A DNA stretch of 20,745 bases, from positions 1 to 20,745 of the forward strand of contig JBBQUY010000060.1 of the NCBI GenBank assembly GCA_038212015.1. The letters run 5' to 3'. Below the pieces are notes generated by a model that was not told where the DNA came from, did not search any database, and worked only from the letters and a program-made list of their open reading frames with translations. Of the stretch, positions 1-6,582 are shown one piece after another. Position numbers and translations under genes: made by a program. Source of the stretch: JAGQUL01 sp038212015. Its GTDB lineage: Bacteria > Actinomycetota > Thermoleophilia > Gaiellales > SKUG01. How positions within the stretch are numbered: the first letter of the stretch is position 1; each line of letters begins with the position of its first letter.

Positions 1-1
1 C

Positions 2-547
2 CACGAGCGCCTCGCCAAGCTCTCGGGCGGCGTGGCAGTGGTCAAGGTCGGCGCAGCCACCGAGACCGAGATGAAGGAGAAGAAGCACCGAGTCGAGGAC
101 GCGCTCCAGGCAACGCGCGCGGCACTCGAGGAGGGCATCGTCCCCGGCGGTGGCGTCGCACTGCTCAACGCGGCTTCCGCGTTCGACTGGAAGACGCTCG
201 AGGGTGACGAGGCCACTGGTGCCAAGATCGTCATCCGCGCACTCGAGGAGCCGCTCCGGCAGCTCGCCGAGAACGCGGGCCTCGAGGGCTCGGTCGTGGT
301 GAACAAGACGCGCGAGGCCCAGAAGGGCTGGGGCGTCGACTTCTCCAAGGACGGCATGGAGATGATCGACCTGGTCGCCACCGGCATCATCGATCCGGCC
401 ATGGTGACGCGCTCGGCGCTGCAGAACGCGGCGTCCATCGCCAAGAACATCCTCGTGACCGAGGCGATCGTCGCCGAGGCTCCCGAAAAGGGCGGCTCGC
501 CGATGGGCGGCATGCCCGACATGGGCGGCATGGGCGGCATGATGTAG
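2..547 (+). CDS. groEL: Chaperonin GroEL (Hsp60), C-terminal part
   Basis: This is the 3' end of a 60-kDa chaperonin gene whose start lies outside the window. The frame is open from base 2 (HERLAKLSGGVAVVKVGAAT), the conserved intermediate-domain stretch of GroEL. EDALQATRAALEEGIVPGGG and the closing DPAMVTRSALQNAASIA segment are also diagnostic of the equatorial domain that binds ATP and makes ring contacts. The tail ends in repeated GGM units (GGMPDMGGMGGMM), the flexible tail that hangs into the folding cavity, so this is probably a classical folding chaperonin. About 181 of the usual 540 residues are present. A GTG at 32 is internal, not a real start. A hairpin terminator follows 48 bp after the stop. 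No groES is visible, so whether this copy is in a groES-groEL operon cannot be judged. Confidence 0.97.
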   Translation, partial: HERLAKLSGGVAVVKVGAATETEMKEKKHRVEDALQATRAALEEGIVPGGGVALLNAASAFDWKTLEGDEATGAKIVIRALEEPLRQLAENAGLEGSVVVNKTREAQKGWGVDFSKDGMEMIDLVATGIIDPAMVTRSALQNAASIAKNILVTEAIVAEAPEKGGSPMGGMPDMGGMGGMM

Positions 548-595
548 GTCGAGCAATCGACTGACACATCTCGCTCGCGCTCAGCGAACGAACTG

Positions 596-625
596 CGAGG
601 GGCTCCGCTTCGGCGGGGCCCCTCG
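596..625 (+). terminator. Hairpin terminator after groEL
   Basis: A 13-bp GC-rich stem (CGAGGGGCTCCGC / GCGGGGCCCCTCG, one G-T wobble) closes a TTCG tetraloop. It lies 48 nt after the groEL stop. Only a weak T-containing run (TGTCTTC) follows, as is common in high-GC actinobacteria, so it may be an L-shaped intrinsic terminator or an mRNA-stabilising 3' hairpin. Confidence 0.75.
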
Positions 626-713
626 TGTCTTCGGAGTCAGTTCGTGGCCACGATGCCGACCGCGCATCCTGTGGCGCAGGCACGGCAGCACAGCTCGTCG
701 ACACGGCTGGACT

Positions 714-762
714 CGCCCGTGTCACCGCATCCCCACCTGGTGGTGATCATGTGACACGGGCG
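714..762. repeat. Perfect 12-bp inverted repeat with nested inner dyad
   Basis: CGCCCGTGTCAC (714-725) is matched exactly by its reverse complement GTGACACGGGCG (751-762). The 25-bp centre contains a second dyad, CCACC-T-GGTGG (733-743). The element sits in the gene-free stretch between the groEL terminator and the stop of the next minus-strand gene. It could be a bidirectional terminator, though no T-run follows on either strand, or a protein-binding site or small structured RNA. I see no gene in 626-815. Confidence 0.6.
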
Positions 763-815
763 GGGTCACGCATCGGCATCGCCGATCCGCGCTCCCGTCA
801 CGAGGCGCCGCTCAG

Positions 816-1457
816 TCAGGCGCTTGTCTCGCTGGACGCCTCGAGGGTGCTGGCGCCGCGCCAGCCGCCGACGAGCGCGCCGGCCGTTGCGCCGAGCGCC
901 GCGAGGCCTGCGGCGCCGAGCAGACCACCTGCGGGACCGCTCCAGGCACGTGCGCCAAGCACGAATCCGAGCACGCCACCGCCGACGGCGCCGATTCCAC
1001 CGCCGGTGATCGCGCTGGTGGCGATGTGCTTGACCGAGTCGACCTGCTGCGTGACGATCGGGCGCACCTCGGCCTCGATCGCGGCGCGCTGCCGGGCGAC
1101 CTCCTGGTCGATGACCTGTGGCAACTCGGTCTTCACGCGGGTGATCGTGTCGTCGACCATCGTCTGCAGCACCGGTCGCTGCGCAGCGATGAGCGAGTCG
1201 AGCTCGGTGCGGATCGCGGGAATCTGGTCCTGGATCGCACCCTCGACCGCCGACTGGATCGATGCCTGCTGATCACCGATCGCATCACCGATCGTCGTGC
1301 GAATGAGCGGCTGCTGCTGCTTGAAGGCTTCGGTCGCGGACGCCGTGACGATCGTCGCGATCTCCTTCTTGAGACCCGCGAACGGATCGTAGGGCGCCGC
1401 AGCGACATTCGTCGCTGGCACTGCCATCGGCATAGCCATCGTGGTGATCGTCGTCAT
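816..1457 (-). CDS. Unrecognised protein: 15-residue repeat coil plus glycine-zipper membrane tail
   Basis: This 213-residue protein has no family I recognise. After a Met/Thr-rich N-terminus, residues 48-137 form six consecutive 15-residue units. Hydrophobic residues occupy positions 5, 9 and 13 of every unit, and five of the six begin with Gln. This predicts a long amphipathic or right-handed coiled-coil helix. Residues about 148-198 are Gly/Ala-rich (TGGGIGAVGGGVLGFVLGAR and GGLLGAAGLAALGATAGALV) and look like two glycine-zipper membrane helices or a hairpin. The C-terminus is short and polar. I chose the ATG at 1457; a GTG- or ATG-type upstream start at 1508 would add 17 low-complexity residues. 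It lies 86 bp downstream of the next gene on the same strand and may share its transcript. A membrane-anchored coil or scaffold is plausible but unproven. Confidence 0.75.
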   Translation of the reverse strand: MTTITTMAMPMAVPATNVAAAPYDPFAGLKKEIATIVTASATEAFKQQQPLIRTTIGDAIGDQQASIQSAVEGAIQDQIPAIRTELDSLIAAQRPVLQTMVDDTITRVKTELPQVIDQEVARQRAAIEAEVRPIVTQQVDSVKHIATSAITGGGIGAVGGGVLGFVLGARAWSGPAGGLLGAAGLAALGATAGALVGGWRGASTLEASSETSA

Positions 1458-1480
1458 CGTCCCGTCCGTCCCGTCGCATC

Positions 1481-1499
1481 GACCCCGGTCCAGGGGGTC
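1481..1499. other. Short inverted repeat in the leader of the repeat-coil gene
   Basis: GACCCC (1481-1486) and GGGGTC (1494-1499) are separated by 7 bp, just upstream of the chosen minus-strand start at 1457. It could be an attenuating hairpin or operator, or chance in GC-rich DNA. Confidence 0.25.
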
Positions 1500-1543
1500 C
1501 CTGACCATGTGTCGAGTGTGGCGGGCGTCGGGTTTCGCGCGGG

Positions 1544-1912
1544 TTAGATGAGCATGCCGTCGATGATGACCTGCGCCATCGCCTTCTCGGCCTGCATGAG
1601 CATCTCGTGAAGTTGGTTCAGCCCGTTCACCGAGGACGTGTTCACGGTCGGATCCGCCATCGCCTTCTGCAGCCCCGCGAGCACTTCTCGCGTGGTGGCG
1701 CCGGGTGGAATGTCGAGCATCGGTGCGTTGAAGACCTCTGGCTGTGGCTGCGCCTGGGCTGCGCCCTGCTGCGCCTGCACCGATGCTGCGGTGACGGTCG
1801 GGGGCGGCTGCACTGCAGGCGTCACGGGGTTTGCCCCGCCCTGCAGCATGGCCTGGCGTTTGGCTGCCTCATATTGCGCGAGCGAACTCGCGCCCGGGTT
1901 GATGTTCGTCAT
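1544..1912 (-). CDS. Small unrecognised Gln/Pro/Ala-rich protein
   Basis: This 122-residue protein matches nothing I know. Residues 1-25 (SLAQYEAAKRQAML) look helical. Residues about 26-62 are a low-complexity Pro/Gln/Ala/Val linker. Residues about 68-122 form a compact, probably helical domain (TTREVLAGLQKAMADP, then LNQLHEMLMQAEKAMAQVII). There is no signal peptide or membrane segment. The start is well supported by a strong Shine-Dalgarno (GGGAGG, 7-8 nt before the ATG at 1912). It precedes the repeat-coil gene on the same strand with an 86-bp gap, so the two may work together. The 139-bp gap behind the upstream phosphatase gene contains two hairpins, so it may have its own promoter. Confidence 0.75.
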   Translation of the reverse strand: MTNINPGASSLAQYEAAKRQAMLQGGANPVTPAVQPPPTVTAASVQAQQGAAQAQPQPEVFNAPMLDIPPGATTREVLAGLQKAMADPTVNTSSVNGLNQLHEMLMQAEKAMAQVIIDGMLI

Positions 1913-1936
1913 GGTCTACCTCCCTGCAGGCGGCAC

Positions 1937-2050
1937 GCTCCCTCCCGGAGCACACGTGCTGCGTCACCTGTTCGTCGGGCAACCAAGGCCATGTGTTGCA
2001 GGAATTCCACGCGATTCCGGCCATCTCGTGGCCGTGCTCCGAGCGGGAGC
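1937..2050. repeat. Twin GCTCC/GGAGC hairpins in an intergenic gap
   Basis: Two hairpins with the same 5-bp stem and a 5-nt loop lie at 1937-1951 (loop CTCCC) and 2036-2050 (loop GAGCG). The second begins 1 nt past the stop codon of the minus-strand phosphatase gene, as a terminator would, but has no T-run. The first lies about 25 nt before the next minus-strand start codon, within its leader. Nothing else is seen in this 139-bp gap. Confidence 0.4.
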
Positions 2051-2051
2051 G

Positions 2052-2681
2052 TCAGATGCTGCCGGCGTACGGATTTGCCGTGTCGGCGATCTCCGTCGCA
2101 AGGCGGATCGTGCCGTCTTCGATCTCGAACGTGATCGACCCGTCGGGCGGCAACGCGAACTGCCAGTTCTCGGTGATCGGCCCGGCGATGCGAAGCACCG
2201 CAAGGCGCAGCATCACGCCGTGCGAGACGGCGGCGACGGTGGCACCCGCATGGCGTGCGCCGATCTCCTGCAATGCGCGCACGACGCGGTCGGCCGCCGC
2301 GGCGAGCGACTCGCCACCGGGGCAGTGCGCGTGCTCGGGATCGGTCAGGTACCGCTGCCACGCCTCGGGATCGACGCTGCGGCATTCCTCGCGGGTCAGG
2401 CCTTCCCAGCGACCATAGTCGAGGTTGAGCAGTCCGCGTTCGGCGACGACCTCGTCAAGGTCGGACGCTGCCGCGATCGCGGTGCCGACCTCGAGTGCGC
2501 GCGCGAGCGGGCTGGCGTAGACGGCCTCCACGCGCGCGTCACGCAGGGCTCGTGCCGCGGCAAGCGCTTCGCTGCGCCCGGTGCGGTTGAGCGGCAGGTC
2601 GCGCTGGCCGCGGTAGCGCACGTCCTGGTTGTCGATCGTCTGTCCGTGACGGAGCAGGTGGATGACGCCGATCTCAGCCAT
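2052..2681 (-). CDS. Histidine phosphatase superfamily protein (phosphoglycerate mutase-like)
   Basis: This 209-residue cytoplasmic enzyme belongs to the histidine phosphatase (RHG) superfamily. The catalytic RHG triplet is at residues 11-13 (LLRHGQT), with His12 the expected phosphoenzyme residue. The second Arg is in YASPLARA (Arg61), the acid/phosphate region is in LDYGRWEG (about 88-94), and the second catalytic His is in AVSHGVML (His154). Length and motif order fit the cobC/gpmB-type phosphatase branch rather than the glycolytic dPGM. The substrate cannot be read from sequence. Its start overlaps the end of the phosphoglycosyl transferase gene by 8 bp, indicating translational coupling. 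This hints that it hydrolyses a phosphorylated sugar or related intermediate of that pathway. Confidence 0.9.
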   Translation of the reverse strand: MAEIGVIHLLRHGQTIDNQDVRYRGQRDLPLNRTGRSEALAAARALRDARVEAVYASPLARALEVGTAIAAASDLDEVVAERGLLNLDYGRWEGLTREECRSVDPEAWQRYLTDPEHAHCPGGESLAAAADRVVRALQEIGARHAGATVAAVSHGVMLRLAVLRIAGPITENWQFALPPDGSITFEIEDGTIRLATEIADTANPYAGSI

Positions 2682-3360
2682 TCGGTTCCTCCTGGCGCGA
2701 GCGCTCGATGTTGTGCGTGTCGAGCACCGGATCGGGCTCGTCGCGACCGAACTGGCCGATCGTCTGCACGACGAGCTTGGCGTCGAGCCAGAGCGACCAG
2801 TGATCGATGTAATGGATGTCCTGTCGAATGCGCTCGGGCCACTCGATCTCGTCGCGTCCGTGCACCTGCGAGTAGCCGGTGATGCCCGGCAGCACCTCGA
2901 GGCGGCGACGGTCGTGCTCGGAATAGTGCGCGACCTGCTCGGGGATGTCGGGGCGGGGCCCGACGAGGCTCATCTGGCCGACGAGCACGTTCACGAGCTG
3001 CGGCAGCTCGTCCAGGCTCGAGCGTCGCAGAAACTTCCCGCTGGTCGTGATGCGGGGATCGTCCTTGACGACCCCGTGCGGATCGTCGGTGACGCCGAGT
3101 TCCTGACCGACCTTCACCGCGTCGTTGACCATCGAGCGGTACTTGAGCATCGGAAACTCGCGTCCGCCCTTGCCGATGCGGCGCTGCACGAACAGGACGG
3201 GACGCCCGGCGTCGAGCAATACCCAGAGCGTCAGGATCAGGAAGACGGGTGACAGCAGCACGAGCGCAACGAGCGCGAGCACGCGGTCGGCGATCCACTT
3301 GATCGCGCGCTGGACGGGTCGGCGCCGTGCGGTGGGGGATGTCGACGAGGCGGCGGGCAT
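2674..3360 (-). CDS. Bacterial sugar transferase (polyprenyl-phosphate phosphoglycosyl transferase)
   Basis: This 228-residue member of the monotopic phosphoglycosyl transferase family (PglC/WbaP catalytic domain) moves a sugar-1-phosphate from a nucleotide sugar to undecaprenyl phosphate, the priming step of glycan assembly. A basic N-terminus precedes one hydrophobic re-entrant helix (residues about 26-50, with a Pro in LLSPVFLIL). Then come KYRSM (73-77), DDPRIT (100-105), the catalytic Asp-Glu dyad in SLDELPQ (117-118), MSLVGPRP (130-137) and the C-terminal LPGITGYSQVHGRDEIEW block. There is no multi-TM extension as in full-length WbaP. A TAGACT box 9 nt before the ATG suggests its own leaderless promoter, although the upstream gene ends only 24 bp away. 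It is coupled to the histidine phosphatase gene. The sugar specificity is unknown. Confidence 0.95.
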   Translation of the reverse strand: MPAASSTSPTARRRPVQRAIKWIADRVLALVALVLLSPVFLILTLWVLLDAGRPVLFVQRRIGKGGREFPMLKYRSMVNDAVKVGQELGVTDDPHGVVKDDPRITTSGKFLRRSSLDELPQLVNVLVGQMSLVGPRPDIPEQVAHYSEHDRRRLEVLPGITGYSQVHGRDEIEWPERIRQDIHYIDHWSLWLDAKLVVQTIGQFGRDEPDPVLDTHNIERSRQEEPNG

Positions 3361-3369
3361 GCCGCTGCA

Positions 3370-3375
3370 AGTCTA
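3370..3375 (-). promoter_or_regulatory. Candidate -10 box for a leaderless sugar transferase transcript
   Basis: On the minus strand TAGACT is followed by 9 nt and the ATG at 3360. This is the distance expected if transcription starts at or next to the start codon. No Shine-Dalgarno precedes this ATG. The same hexamer occurs before the FemAB-like gene. Confidence 0.45.
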
Positions 3376-3384
3376 TGCGACGGC

Positions 3385-4149
3385 TCAGGCCACCACGCGC
3401 GCGAGCAGTTCGACGAGCTCGCGTTCGACGGCGCCGGTGCCTTTTGACATGCGCTGTGCATAGCCGTGCACGATTGGCTCCAGACGCGCCACCGCGTCAG
3501 CGCCGACCGTGGGCGTTCGCGTTTCCAGGATGCGCCGCGCGACCCATGTCGGCCGCGCGCGCCACGGCACCTGCTCGGCGAGGTCGCGCACGTGCGCGTC
3601 GAAGGCGGGCGAATCGGCGGGGGCGCCGGTCAGCTCGAGCAGCTCGGTGATGCGCTGCGCATACCCCGAGTACGTCACGTCCGCGATCGGCGGGCGCGGC
3701 ACGTCGAGGCCGGCGTGTGCGCTCGCGAACGACGGAAGCAGGCGACGGGCGTTGAGCGAGGCGAGCGCCTCCTCCCACATGAGGTCGACCTTCATGTGTG
3801 GATTGGCGTCCGGGATGACCGGTCCGGTCAGGTGCGACCCCTCGTGCAGCGCGGTGAACAGGCGCTGCGCGTAGTCGCGGGTCGCGGGCGGGTCGAGCTG
3901 CGCGGCGCCGTCGCGCGCGAGGCGCGTCGCGAGGGCCTCGAACGCATCGGCTTCGCCGCGCGCGATGAGGATGCCGCCGGTGCGCCCGTCGGCGATCGCA
4001 CGTGCGCCGCGCTGGGGCATGTGGTCGGTGACGACGATCTCGCGGGCAGCACTGGGCACGCCGACATCGGCGGCGACATGCTCGGCTGCGGCACGGTAGG
4101 TCCCGATCGTCCCACGGTACTGCGCCCTGTCCACAGGCAACAGCTCCAT
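3385..4149 (-). CDS. Unrecognised protein with HExxH zinc-metalloprotease signature
   Basis: This 254-residue protein fits no family I can name. It contains RLFTALHEGSHLTG with a perfect HExxH (His102, Glu103, His106). A Glu-Glu pair (126-127) in MWEEALASLNARR lies about 20 residues later, where gluzincins place the third zinc ligand. No signal peptide or membrane helix is visible, so it is probably cytoplasmic. The preceding DHMPQRGARAIADGRTGGI and following PRPPIADVTYSGYAQRITEL would supply strands and helices of a small catalytic domain. The ATG at 4149 has no clear Shine-Dalgarno and sits 22 nt after the upstream stop. A GTG at 4190 in another frame (MARNDLTARLDKLAW) overlaps that stop and could be the true N-terminus only if a frameshift is present. 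Peptidase activity is inferred from the motif alone. Confidence 0.75.
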   Translation of the reverse strand: MELLPVDRAQYRGTIGTYRAAAEHVAADVGVPSAAREIVVTDHMPQRGARAIADGRTGGILIARGEADAFEALATRLARDGAAQLDPPATRDYAQRLFTALHEGSHLTGPVIPDANPHMKVDLMWEEALASLNARRLLPSFASAHAGLDVPRPPIADVTYSGYAQRITELLELTGAPADSPAFDAHVRDLAEQVPWRARPTWVARRILETRTPTVGADAVARLEPIVHGYAQRMSKGTGAVERELVELLARVVA

Positions 4150-4171
4150 GCCAGCTTGTCGAGCCGAGCGG

Positions 4172-5239
4172 TCAGGTCGTTGCGCGCCACGGCGGGAAGA
4201 ACCCTGCAGTCGAATCGCTGCCCGCGAGCTCGCGGTAGCGGTCAGCGTCGTGCACGAGCTTGGCGATGTGGAACGCGCGCGGCTCGGATTCGGGATCGTA
4301 GCGATGCTTGAACACGAACAGCGGGCTGTCGGTTCCGCCACCGACTCCGCCGCCGAGGTGGAATCCGGCCATGCTGCGATCCTGTGCCCACTCGGCGGCG
4401 GCAAGGAAGCAGCGATTCGACGCGCCGATGTTGCGCGCGGCATCCGCGGACGCTCCGAGGTGGTAGTGGAGCCACTCGCCGTGGGCGATGCACAGCAGCG
4501 ACGCGACCGCCTCTTCGTCGAGCAGCCCGTCGACGAGCACGAGCTCGCCCCCGCCACCGGTCTCGATGAGCGCGTCCCAGTACGCGTCGTCGAAGAAGTA
4601 GAACGCGCCCGCCTCCTGGCGGCGCATCGTGTGGTCGTACGTCGCCCGAAATTCCGTGAGGTCGGTCGGGGCCACCGTGATGCGCAGCTCGAGTTCGGCG
4701 CGATCGGCCTTGCGCACGGCGCGGCGGTGATGGGTGTGCATGGCCGGGAGCAGTTCGCGACCAGCGGCGACGTTCCACACGACCGTCGAACCCAGTTCGA
4801 CGAGCTCGGCTCGTGGCGGGCTCCAGCGATCGTTGGCGAGCACCGGGTGGAAGCGCAGGAACGTCGCGGCGACGTCGTTGGCGCGCGCCCACTCGTCGAG
4901 CGCGGCACCGAAGGCGTCGAGGTCGATGTCGCCCGTCGCGATCGGGCCGCCGTAGCCGTAGGCGCTCGTGGCATCGAAGCCGCGCGCGCCACCCGCCGAG
5001 TCCGCAGGCAGCGGGCGCAGCAGCAGCGGCAACGCGAGCTCCGCGCCGTTCGCGCCGACGTGGTGCAGCAGCACCGCGACGGTCCCGGCCGGTTCCAGGT
5101 GCACCGATGCGAGGTTCCAGCCCGCTCGCAGGTAGGAATCGTCGCCACCGAGCCGCGCGACGAGCGCATCCCACTCGGCATGCGGCACGACGCGAATCGC
5201 GTCGGTACTCGTGATTTGTGCTGCAGTCGCCTCCATCAT
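4172..5239 (-). CDS. FemAB/GNAT-fold transferase (BioF2-like acetyltransferase)
   Basis: This 355-residue protein resembles the GNAT-related FemAB/BioF2-like transferases found in cell-wall and exopolysaccharide clusters. These attach an amino-acyl or acyl group to a peptidoglycan precursor or sugar. Seen directly: an N-terminal substrate-side half (YLRAGWNLASVHLEPAGTVA, then SAYGYGGPIATG, a motif typical of the group); the central HTHHRRAVRKADR basic segment; and a C-terminal half with FRATYDHTMRRQEAGAFYFF, LVLVDGLLDEEAVASLLCIA and a YHLGASADAARNIGASNRCF stretch. No TM helix is seen. The open frame extends 51 codons upstream through the repeat region, but the tandem ATGs at 5239 lie 7 nt after a TAGACT box and give a natural start. 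It leads the minus-strand cluster. Substrate unknown. Confidence 0.8.
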   Translation of the reverse strand: MMEATAAQITSTDAIRVVPHAEWDALVARLGGDDSYLRAGWNLASVHLEPAGTVAVLLHHVGANGAELALPLLLRPLPADSAGGARGFDATSAYGYGGPIATGDIDLDAFGAALDEWARANDVAATFLRFHPVLANDRWSPPRAELVELGSTVVWNVAAGRELLPAMHTHHRRAVRKADRAELELRITVAPTDLTEFRATYDHTMRRQEAGAFYFFDDAYWDALIETGGGGELVLVDGLLDEEAVASLLCIAHGEWLHYHLGASADAARNIGASNRCFLAAAEWAQDRSMAGFHLGGGVGGGTDSPLFVFKHRYDPESEPRAFHIAKLVHDADRYRELAGSDSTAGFFPPWRATT

Positions 5240-5246
5240 CCCGTCG

Positions 5247-5252
5247 AGTCTA
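5247..5252 (-). promoter_or_regulatory. Candidate -10 box for a leaderless FemAB-like gene
   Basis: On the minus strand TAGACT is followed by 7 nt (CGACGGG) and then ATGATG at 5239. Hexamer and spacing match the box before the sugar transferase. It supports the shorter start over the 51-codon extension. Confidence 0.5.
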
Positions 5253-5305
5253 GACGGACGGCGTCGAACGGGGGCCGGGGCATGAACGTGATGTGCCCGA
5301 GTGGG

Positions 5306-5361
5306 GCTCGCGAGTGATGGCAGACGGCACTGCGCGATGCCGCTGATCAACACTCGCGAGC
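5306..5361. repeat. Palindromic repeat copy 1 (50-bp core, nested dyads)
   Basis: The core 5309-5358 is identical, base for base, to 5371-5420. Its ends are inverted copies of each other (CGCGAGTG ... CACTCGCG). In this copy flanking bases extend the dyad to 11 bp (5306-5316 with 5351-5361). Inside is a second hairpin, CGGCA (5325-5329) with TGCCG (5338-5342). It has the form of a REP/BIME- or MITE-like unit and lies between two divergent genes. Confidence 0.85.
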
Positions 5362-5369
5362 GCTTCCAC

Positions 5370-5421
5370 CCGCGAGTGATGGCAGACGGCACTGCGCGAT
5401 GCCGCTGATCAACACTCGCGG
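5370..5421. repeat. Palindromic repeat copy 2 (direct repeat of copy 1)
   Basis: This is an exact second copy of the 50-bp core (5371-5420) in the same orientation, 62 bp from the first, with 12 bp between copies. The terminal dyad is 9 bp here (5370-5378 with 5413-5421). Different flanks with an unchanged core suggest that the core is the mobile or conserved unit. Confidence 0.85.
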
Positions 5422-5431
5422 TGTCGGGTGC

Positions 5432-5445
5432 GGCCGCATGCGGCC
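5432..5445. promoter_or_regulatory. 14-bp perfect palindrome upstream of the GT2 gene
   Basis: GGCCGCATGCGGCC is its own reverse complement. It is centred about 50 bp upstream of the GT2 gene's predicted -10 box, a typical activator or repressor position. It could also be chance in GC-rich DNA. Confidence 0.35.
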
Positions 5446-5487
5446 CGTAACGTTCGGCAGATCTCCACGCACGCGCGGGGTGGGTGC

Positions 5488-5493
5488 GACAAT
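5488..5493 (+). promoter_or_regulatory. Candidate -10 box for a leaderless GT2 gene
   Basis: GACAAT is followed by 6 nt and the ATG at 5500. There is no Shine-Dalgarno. No convincing -35 hexamer is seen. Confidence 0.4.
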
Positions 5494-5499
5494 GCCCAC

Positions 5500-6582
5500 A
5501 TGTTCGAAGGAAGTTCCATCGCGGTCGTCGTCCCCTGCTACAAGGAGGAGACGCAGATCCGCGGCGTGATCGACACGATGCCGGCGTTCGTCGACCGGAT
5601 CATCATCGTCGACGATCGCTCCCCCGACGCGACGGTCGACGTCGTGCGCGAGTGCATGCAGTCCGACGCGCGCGTGGAGCTGCTCATTCACGAGGAGAAC
5701 CGCGGCGTCGGCGCCGGCATCGCGACCGGCTACAAGCGTGCGCTCGACCTCGGCATGGATGTCGCGGTCGTGATGGCGGGCGACGGACAGATGCCGCCCA
5801 ACGAGCTGGCAGACATCGTGCGCCCCGTCACGAGCGGCCAGGCCGACTACTCCAAGGCCAACCGCCTGGTCGGGGACAGCGCCTGGGAGACGATCCCGCG
5901 CAAGCGCTTCCTGGGCAACGCGATGCTGAGCCTGCTCACCAAGATCGCGTCGGGCTACTACCAGGTCGCCGACTCCCAGACGGGCTATACGGCGATCAGC
6001 TCGAGCATGCTGCGCCGCATCGACCTGGACGACATGTATCCGCGCTACGGCTACCCCAACGACATGCTCGTGCGTCTCAACGTGCTGCGCGCCCGCGTCG
6101 TGGACGTGGCGAGCGTTCCCGTCTACGACGTCGGCGAGGTGTCGGGCCTCAAGATTCGTCGCGTGCTGTTCACGATGAGCTGGCTGCTGCTCAAGCGCTT
6201 CGTGTGGCGCCTGTGGAAGCTCTACGTCGTGCGCGACTTCCACCCGCTCGTGCTCTTCTACGTGCTCGGCATGGTCATGTTCGCGGCAGGCATCGCGGCA
6301 TCCGTGGCCCTTGCGGCGATCGGGTTCGGTCCCGGCACCGTGAGCGGGTCGTCCGCGGTGGCGGCCTCGATCCTGCTGCAGAGCGGTCTGCTGCTGACGC
6401 TGTTCGGCATGCTCTTCGACTTCGAGCACAATCGACCGCTCGTGAGCGAGTCGCGCCCGGTCGGGCTCGATGCCGGCGGCGTCGAGCACGAACCGATTCG
6501 TGCGACGATCGAGACGGCGCCGTCGAGCGAATCGCTCGATCGCGATGGCGGATCGCGCCCCGCGGGCGTGACGAACGCATGA
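5500..6582 (+). CDS. GT2 family glycosyltransferase, polyprenyl-phosphate type
   Basis: This 360-residue GT-A fold enzyme resembles dolichol/polyprenyl-phosphate hexose synthases (DPM1/GtrB/ArnC group). These load a sugar from a nucleotide donor onto a polyprenyl phosphate at the inner membrane face. Visible are VVPCYKEE (10-17), IIIVDDRSPDATVDVV with the Asp pair at 38-39, HEENRGVGAGIATGYKRAL (64-82), the metal-site equivalent AGDGQMPP (93-100), DSQTGYTAIS (158-167) and a C-terminal pair of membrane helices (about 250-275 and 288-307). A polar cytoplasmic tail of about 50 residues follows. I reject the 24-codon upstream extension because the ATG at 5500 follows a -10 box and begins the fold directly. 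The stop overlaps the next start (ATGA), so the membrane GT-C-like protein is probably its acceptor-side partner. Confidence 0.93.
   Translation: MFEGSSIAVVVPCYKEETQIRGVIDTMPAFVDRIIIVDDRSPDATVDVVRECMQSDARVELLIHEENRGVGAGIATGYKRALDLGMDVAVVMAGDGQMPPNELADIVRPVTSGQADYSKANRLVGDSAWETIPRKRFLGNAMLSLLTKIASGYYQVADSQTGYTAISSSMLRRIDLDDMYPRYGYPNDMLVRLNVLRARVVDVASVPVYDVGEVSGLKIRRVLFTMSWLLLKRFVWRLWKLYVVRDFHPLVLFYVLGMVMFAAGIAASVALAAIGFGPGTVSGSSAVAASILLQSGLLLTLFGMLFDFEHNRPLVSESRPVGLDAGGVEHEPIRATIETAPSSESLDRDGGSRPAGVTNA

Noticed and set aside
5306..5421. CRISPR array
   Set aside because: There are only two repeats of 50 bp with a 12-bp spacer and no cas genes. The size and internal dyads do not fit CRISPR.
5484..6578. 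In-frame upstream extension of the GT-C-like gene through the GT2 gene
   Set aside because: The extension is a frame-shifted shadow of the GT2 gene with Arg-rich composition. The ATGA overlap at 6579 marks the true start.
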